10,440 nt of DNA from an uncultured Flavobacteriaceae bacterium (GTDB lineage Bacteria > Bacteroidota > Bacteroidia > Flavobacteriales > Flavobacteriaceae): positions 1 through 10,440 of the forward strand of contig CAJWNW010000057.1 in assembly GCA_913044085.1 (NCBI GenBank), in the 5' to 3' direction. Both the position numbers and the translations under genes were made by a program. Of this stretch, positions 6,945-10,440 are shown piece after piece. Below the pieces are notes generated by a model. It had not been told where the DNA came from, ran no database searches, and worked only from the letters and a program-made list of their open reading frames with translations. Numbering within the stretch: position 1 is the stretch's first letter; the number at the start of each line of letters is the position of its first letter.

Positions 6945-6979
6945 TAGAAATTCTATTTATTAACTTAGAGGCAAAAGTA
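6945..6979. promoter_or_regulatory. Divergent promoter region between DUF423 and saccharopine dehydrogenase
   Basis: On the minus strand TACTTTTG (6972-6979) matches TAnnTTTG exactly and gives DUF423 a leader of about 20 bases. On the plus strand the best match is TAACTTAG (6961-6968), one base off, upstream of the dehydrogenase ATG at 6997. The two would overlap, so the promoters may interfere with each other. An 11-base perfect palindrome TAGAAATTCTA (6945-6955) lies just before the DUF423 start codon. The DUF423 box is the better supported of the two. Confidence 0.35.
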
Positions 6980-6996
6980 AGAATTGAAACAATAAG

Positions 6997-8361
6997 ATGC
7001 GAACTATTTTGATAATTGGCGCCGGAAAATCCACAGCCTCCCTAGTAAAATACTTGCTTGATAAATCCAACACTGAAAAACTCCAGATTCGGCTTGCCGA
7101 TAAAAATAAATCTGCTGCATTAAAGCTTATTGATGGGCATCCCAATGGCGATGCGCTGGAGTTTGATGTTTTTGATGCTAATCAACGAGCAAATGAAATC
7201 CAAAGAGCAGACATTGTGGTTTCCATGCTTCCCGCACGCTTTCATGTCGAAGTGGCAAAGGATTGTTTGAGATTTGAAAAAAATATGGTCACGGCCTCCT
7301 ATGTCAGTGATGAAATGCAGGCCCTTCACGAAGCCGTGGAAGCAAAAGGACTTTTATTTCTTAATGAAATGGGGGTTGACCCTGGCATTGACCACATGAG
7401 TGCCATGCAGGTCATAGACCGTATAAAATCCAAAGGTGGTAAAATGATTCTTTTTGAATCATTTACCGGAGGATTGGTGGCGCCAGAGAGTGATGACAAT
7501 TTATGGCAGTATAAATTCACTTGGAACCCAAGAAATGTAGTTACAGCCGGTCAAGGTGGTGCAGCAAAATTTATTCAAGAGAGGAAGTTTAAATATATCC
7601 CATACAACCGATTGTTTAGAAGAACTGAGTTTTTAGAGGTAGACGGTTATGGGCGTTTTGAAGCCTATGCCAACCGAAATTCCTTAAAATATCAAAATAT
7701 CTATGGGTTACAGAACATTCAAACCCTCTACCGCGGGACCATTCGTCGCGTGGGCTTTAGCAAAGCCTGGCAGATTTTTGTAGCATTGGGCATGACTGAT
7801 GACAGTTATGTAATTGAGGACAGCGAGGCCATGAGTTATAGAGATTTTATAAATTCATTTCTGCCATACAGTCCTTCCGATTCTGTAGAACTCAAACTGA
7901 GACATCAGTTGAAAATTGACCAAGATGACATCCTGTGGGACAAGCTTATGGAACTGAATCTCTTCAATGCACAGAAAAAAGTGGGCCTTAAAAATGCGAC
8001 CCCTGCACAAATTTTACAAAAGATCTTGATGGACAGTTGGAGTTTAAACCAAGCTGACAAGGATATGATAGTAATGTACCACAAATTTGGATACGAATTA
8101 TCAGGAAAAAAACACCAAATAGATGCCACAATGGTGTGTATTGGAGAAAATCAAACCTATACTGCAATGGCTAAAACGGTTGGATTGCCTGTCGCAATTG
8201 CGACATTAATGGTTCTTAATAACGAAATAAAACTAAAAGGGGTTAAAATTCCTATTCAAAAATCAATATATAAACCAATTTTAAAAGAATTAGACAATTT
8301 TGGAATTACTTTTTATGAAAAAGATGTAAATTACTTAGGATATAATAGCCTAAATACTTAA
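6997..8361 (+). CDS. Saccharopine dehydrogenase, L-glutamate-forming (LYS9/AASS-like)
   Basis: This 454-residue oxidoreductase resembles yeast Lys9 (446 residues) and the C-terminal half of animal AASS. The expected reaction is saccharopine + NAD(P)+ + water to glutamate + 2-aminoadipate 6-semialdehyde, a step of lysine breakdown. The N-terminal Rossmann fold has ILIIGAGKSTASLVKYLL (4-21) and Asp35 at the end of the second strand, which favours NAD over NADP. MGVDPGIDHMSAM (125-137) is the characteristic saccharopine dehydrogenase motif, and GGLVAPESDDNLWQYKFTW (158-176) starts the substrate domain. It has its own ATG after AATAAG and is followed 62 bases later by an Lrp/AsnC regulator. No lysine-ketoglutarate reductase is visible, so the partner step must be encoded elsewhere. 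Another dehydrogenase of this superfamily (for example carboxynorspermidine synthase-like) is less likely. Confidence 0.88.
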   Translation: MRTILIIGAGKSTASLVKYLLDKSNTEKLQIRLADKNKSAALKLIDGHPNGDALEFDVFDANQRANEIQRADIVVSMLPARFHVEVAKDCLRFEKNMVTASYVSDEMQALHEAVEAKGLLFLNEMGVDPGIDHMSAMQVIDRIKSKGGKMILFESFTGGLVAPESDDNLWQYKFTWNPRNVVTAGQGGAAKFIQERKFKYIPYNRLFRRTEFLEVDGYGRFEAYANRNSLKYQNIYGLQNIQTLYRGTIRRVGFSKAWQIFVALGMTDDSYVIEDSEAMSYRDFINSFLPYSPSDSVELKLRHQLKIDQDDILWDKLMELNLFNAQKKVGLKNATPAQILQKILMDSWSLNQADKDMIVMYHKFGYELSGKKHQIDATMVCIGENQTYTAMAKTVGLPVAIATLMVLNNEIKLKGVKIPIQKSIYKPILKELDNFGITFYEKDVNYLGYNSLNT

Positions 8362-8364
8362 TTT

Positions 8365-8407
8365 AATTACAAATTGTAATTTTTATCACTAAAAATTACT
8401 AATTTTA
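8365..8407 (+). promoter_or_regulatory. Interleaved palindromes and promoter before the Lrp/AsnC gene
   Basis: Three perfect inverted repeats overlap here. The first is a 17-base palindrome centred at 8373 (8365-8381, core ATTACAAATTGTAAT). The second has 10-base arms GTAATTTTTA (8376-8385) and TAAAAATTAC (8390-8399) around the loop TCAC. The third is a 15-base palindrome AAAATTACTAATTTT (8392-8406). ATTAC/GTAAT half-sites recur at 8366, 8376 and 8395. TAATTTTA (8400-8407) is one base off the -7 consensus, and a TTG at 8374-8376 lies 23 bases upstream, at the edge of the accepted -33 spacing. AsnC/Lrp proteins bind about 15-base palindromes and commonly autoregulate, so I read this as the regulator's operator. 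A weak AT-rich terminator hairpin is the alternative. Confidence 0.55.
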
Positions 8408-8423
8408 CACAAAATACATTAAA

Positions 8424-8882
8424 ATGTCAACTATATCTATCGATGGAATCGATAAAACTATACTGCGTTCCCTAATGAAGGATGCGAGAATGCCGGTACT
8501 TGAAATTGCGCGTAATGTCGGAATATCCGGAGCTGCCATTCACCAAAGACTTCGAAAATTAGAAAACTCTGGGCTGATTGCAGGTTCAAAATTTATCATC
8601 AACCCCAAAGCCTTGGGCTATAAAACCATGGCATTTGTAGGTGTATATTTAGAAAAAGCAAAAAACAATGCCGATGCAGTACGACAGTTAAAGCGGATTC
8701 CTGAAGTTTTGGAATGCCACTACACCACTGGAGACTGGAGCATTCTTATAAAAATCTTATGTAAAGACAACGAACACTTAATGAACGTCTTAAACAAAAG
8801 TATTCAGGATATTTCAGGTGTTTCCAGAACGGAAACTTTCATCTCTTTAAACCAACAAATAGACCGACAGATTAAAATTTAA
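8424..8882 (+). CDS. Lrp/AsnC family transcriptional regulator
   Basis: This 152-residue feast/famine regulator has an N-terminal winged helix-turn-helix of AsnC type (about 6-65; IDGIDKTILRSLMKDARM, then the recognition-helix region ISGAAIHQRLRKLENSGLI at 34-52). A RAM/AsnC effector domain follows (about 68-145), with VPEVLECHYTTGDWS-like signals seen here as IPEVLECHYTTGDWSILIK at 91-109; the conserved glycine-aspartate turn forms part of the amino-acid binding dimer interface. Length is standard. The ATG at 8424 follows an A-rich leader. Position just downstream of saccharopine dehydrogenase on the same strand suggests that it senses lysine or a related amino acid and controls that gene, itself, or both (inference). 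Its stop overlaps by 4 bases with the stop of the convergent peptidase gene. Confidence 0.95.
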   Translation: MSTISIDGIDKTILRSLMKDARMPVLEIARNVGISGAAIHQRLRKLENSGLIAGSKFIINPKALGYKTMAFVGVYLEKAKNNADAVRQLKRIPEVLECHYTTGDWSILIKILCKDNEHLMNVLNKSIQDISGVSRTETFISLNQQIDRQIKI

Positions 8883-9571
8883 CGTCTGCCAAAGATTTGC
8901 AGAGCCCAATATACAAGGGTTGCCAAGGCGCCCAAGGCTGCCACCAAATAAGTGCGAGCCGCCCAACGCAAGGCATCTTTCGCGTCTTTATACTCCTCAC
9001 GGGAAACAATATGCCTGTTTTTTAACCAGGCCAATGCGCGATTGCTAGCGTCGTACTCTACAGGAAGGGTCACAAAGCTAAAAAGAGTCGCAACACCCAT
9101 CATTACAAAACCTAATAAAACCACCCAATATCCCAGTCCTAAGCCGGCACCAAAACCCAGCAATAATCCCACAAAAATCACAATTGTAGAAAACCTGGAT
9201 GCAATACTTACCATAGGTACCATAGTCGAGCGCATCTGCAACCAGCTGTAAGCTTTGGCATGCTGCACAGCATGACCACACTCATGGGCCGCTACTGCCG
9301 CAGCGGCGGCATTGCGGTGATGGTATACAGCCTCGCTTAAATTGACCGTGCGATTCTTGGGATTGTAATGGTCGGTTAACTGGCCTTTTACAGACACTAC
9401 TTTTACATCAGATATGCCGTGATCGGATAACATTTTCTCTGCAATTTCTGCACCGGACATGCCATTTCGTAAACGTGTTTTTGAATATTTAGCAAACTTG
9501 CGTTTCAGGGTTGAACTGACCATCCAGCTAAATAAAGCAATAACGCCAAGCAACAAATAATAGGATCCCAT
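8879..9571 (-). CDS. YugP-type zinc metallopeptidase, membrane-bound (Zn_peptidase_2)
   Basis: This 230-residue protein matches the Zn_peptidase_2 (PF04298, YugP-like) family. An N-terminal transmembrane helix (about 3-20) is followed by a basic stretch and the conserved MSGAEIAEKML (38-48) and LTDHYNPKNRTVNLSEAVY (65-83). The zinc motif HECGH (96-100, an HExxH) supplies His96, Glu97 and His100; LPVEYDASNRA (169-179), with Glu173 as the probable third ligand, lies after a long hydrophobic region of two helices (about 128-168). A last helix is at 207-226. It has an exact -7 box upstream. Its substrates are unknown; a role in membrane protein turnover is only a guess from topology. It is convergent with the Lrp gene and overlaps its stop. 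Confidence 0.9.
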   Translation of the reverse strand: MGSYYLLLGVIALFSWMVSSTLKRKFAKYSKTRLRNGMSGAEIAEKMLSDHGISDVKVVSVKGQLTDHYNPKNRTVNLSEAVYHHRNAAAAAVAAHECGHAVQHAKAYSWLQMRSTMVPMVSIASRFSTIVIFVGLLLGFGAGLGLGYWVVLLGFVMMGVATLFSFVTLPVEYDASNRALAWLKNRHIVSREEYKDAKDALRWAARTYLVAALGALATLVYWALQIFGRR

Positions 9572-9597
9572 AGTTTATAAATTTATTAGTACGTCAA

Positions 9598-9605
9598 CAA
9601 AAATA
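9598..9605 (-). promoter_or_regulatory. Candidate -7 promoter box for the YugP-type peptidase
   Basis: TATTTTTG on the minus strand matches TAnnTTTG exactly and ends 26 bases before the ATG at 9571, giving a leader of about 20 bases. This would allow the peptidase to be transcribed separately from leuS and SemiSWEET upstream. No TTG box is seen at the standard spacing. Confidence 0.4.
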
Positions 9606-9633
9606 AGGCCAATCCTTTAAAAATGAAATTTTG

Positions 9634-9909
9634 TCAGTCAGATTTCCTGTACTTGATTATAAACACCAAAATTAGAAAGGACGAAACCAAGGTAATGGTA
9701 TTGGCCAGAATCATGGACAGGCTTTCCATGTAAATCCCATAAATTAACCAGCAAATAATCCCTGCAAAAAATAAGGAGAAAGTGGTCAATGAAAAGGCTG
9801 AAACGTCTTTGGTTTTCCAAGTTTTGTAAACTTGGGGTAAAAAGGAGTATGTCGTTAATGCGGCAGCCAACAAGCCAATGCCTTCTATATAATTAATTTC
9901 AACCAACAA
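9634..9909 (-). CDS. SemiSWEET family sugar transporter
   Basis: This 91-residue protein has the three-helix bundle of a bacterial SemiSWEET (half of a eukaryotic SWEET); it would act as a dimer in the inner membrane to move sugars down a gradient. The helices lie at about 8-28, 42-60 and 65-85. The PQ motif is SFLPQVYKTWKTKDV (22-36, Pro25-Gln26), and Trp54 and Asn70 are spaced 16 apart, as are the sugar-contacting Trp and Asn of characterised SemiSWEETs. The start is one of two consecutive TTG codons (9909 or 9906), because an in-frame TAA lies just upstream and there is no nearby ATG. This overlaps the end of leuS by 8-11 bases, implying coupled translation. The sugar specificity cannot be read from the sequence. 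Confidence 0.9.
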   Translation of the reverse strand: MLVEINYIEGIGLLAAALTTYSFLPQVYKTWKTKDVSAFSLTTFSLFFAGIICWLIYGIYMESLSMILANTITLVSSFLILVFIIKYRKSD

Positions 9910-10440
9910 TGTTTACAATTTTTCCTGGGACTACAATGACTTTCTTTGGAATTCTACCGTCAAGTTGCGCAATTGTTTTTTCATTTTCGAGCACGCGCTT
10001 TTCAATCGCTTCTTTACTTAAATCCAAAGGCAATTCTAAAGTAAAACGCATTTTTCCGTTAAACGAGATTGGATAATTCTTTGTGCTTTCAACCAAATAC
10101 TTGGGTTCAAATACAGGAAATTTGACGCTAGAGACAGAAGTGTCATGCCCCAGTATTGACCACAATTCTTCAGTAATGTGGGGTGCATAAGGTGAAATTA
10201 AAACCAAAAGCGGCTCTAAAACAGAGCGGCTTGTACATTTTTGGGCGCTCAATTCATTGACTGCAATCATAAAATTAGAAACCGAGGTATTGAAAGAAAA
10301 TTGCTCAATGTCTTCTGTCACTTTTTTAATGGTTTTATGCAGGGTCTTGAGCGCTTCTTTTGGCGGTGCTTCTTCCGTGACTCGCAGACCCGTTTCATTG
10401 ATATAAAGTTTCCATAATTTTTTTAGAAAACTAAAGACGC
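9899..10440 (-). CDS. leuS: Leucyl-tRNA synthetase, C-terminal part (runs off the window)
   Basis: About 179 codons of the 3' end of leuS are visible; the reading frame stays open to the right edge, so the gene is cut by the window and not truncated in nature. The enzyme charges tRNA-Leu with leucine. The visible part begins in the anticodon-binding helical domain (FLKKLWKLYINETG), continues with LKTLHKTIKKVTEDIEQFSF and the conserved block LISPYAPHITEELWS, and ends in the small C-terminal domain with KKVIVVPGKIVNIVG. The catalytic HIGH and KMSKS motifs and the editing domain lie outside. A GTG at 10321 is only an internal valine codon. It appears to be the first gene of a leuS-SemiSWEET transcript. 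Confidence 0.96.
   Translation of the reverse strand, partial: VFSFLKKLWKLYINETGLRVTEEAPPKEALKTLHKTIKKVTEDIEQFSFNTSVSNFMIAVNELSAQKCTSRSVLEPLLVLISPYAPHITEELWSILGHDTSVSSVKFPVFEPKYLVESTKNYPISFNGKMRFTLELPLDLSKEAIEKRVLENEKTIAQLDGRIPKKVIVVPGKIVNIVG

Noticed and set aside
8952..9251. Plus-strand open frame of 99 codons opposite the YugP-type peptidase
   Set aside because: It lies wholly inside a well supported gene, matches no family and has no promoter or start context.
10319..10321. GTG as the start of a separate 140-residue gene
   Set aside because: The frame is open to the window edge, and the upstream codons continue the leucyl-tRNA synthetase sequence.
1..10440. A mobile element, defence island, CRISPR array or other undescribed system
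   Set aside because: All genes are recognisable core or common families with uniform character. There are no transposase, integrase, long direct repeats, spacer arrays or clusters of unknown genes.

Overview
The window looks like ordinary chromosomal core DNA from a marine-type member of the Flavobacteriaceae (Bacteroidota). The main reasons are the protein sequences (HemW, PckA, LeuRS, the YugP-type peptidase and a eukaryote-like saccharopine dehydrogenase all read as flavobacterial versions), the AT-rich spacers, the near absence of Shine-Dalgarno sequences, and several matches to the Bacteroidota -7 promoter box TAnnTTTG. I see no phage, insertion sequence, CRISPR, tRNA or rRNA gene. Genes are packed tightly: no gene-free stretch exceeds about 80 bases.

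Layout, left to right. An M20 dipeptidase (+, 68-1471) meets the end of a five-gene minus-strand run, which in transcription order is: a TonB-C-like lipoprotein (4319-4792), ruvC (3765-4319), hemW (2632-3756), a cyclase-family hydrolase (1850-2599) and an MmcQ/YjbR protein (1466-1846). Spacings of -1, +8, 32 and 3 bases make this look like one operon. Upstream of it on the same strand is pckA (4868-6484), then a DUF423 membrane protein (6548-6943). Divergent from DUF423 are a saccharopine dehydrogenase (+, 6997-8361) and an Lrp/AsnC regulator (+, 8424-8882). The right end is again minus strand: the 3' part of leuS (9899 to the window edge), a SemiSWEET transporter overlapping it (9634-9909), and a YugP-type zinc membrane peptidase with its own promoter (8879-9571).

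Functionally these are housekeeping and central metabolism genes: peptide hydrolysis, Holliday-junction resolution, heme handling, gluconeogenesis, lysine catabolism, sugar transport and leucyl-tRNA charging. The most coherent regulatory unit is saccharopine dehydrogenase plus its adjacent Lrp/AsnC gene; the 62 bases between them hold interleaved perfect inverted repeats that are a good candidate for an autoregulatory operator. Three genes (mmcQ-like, hemW, SemiSWEET) can only start at TTG, because an in-frame TAA lies two codons upstream and no ATG fits.

I did not find a convincing undescribed system. The points most worth a second look are the nested palindromes before the Lrp gene, a two-box arrangement shared by the M20 and pckA promoters, the lipoprotein translationally coupled to ruvC, and the in-frame junction of the cyclase and MmcQ genes.
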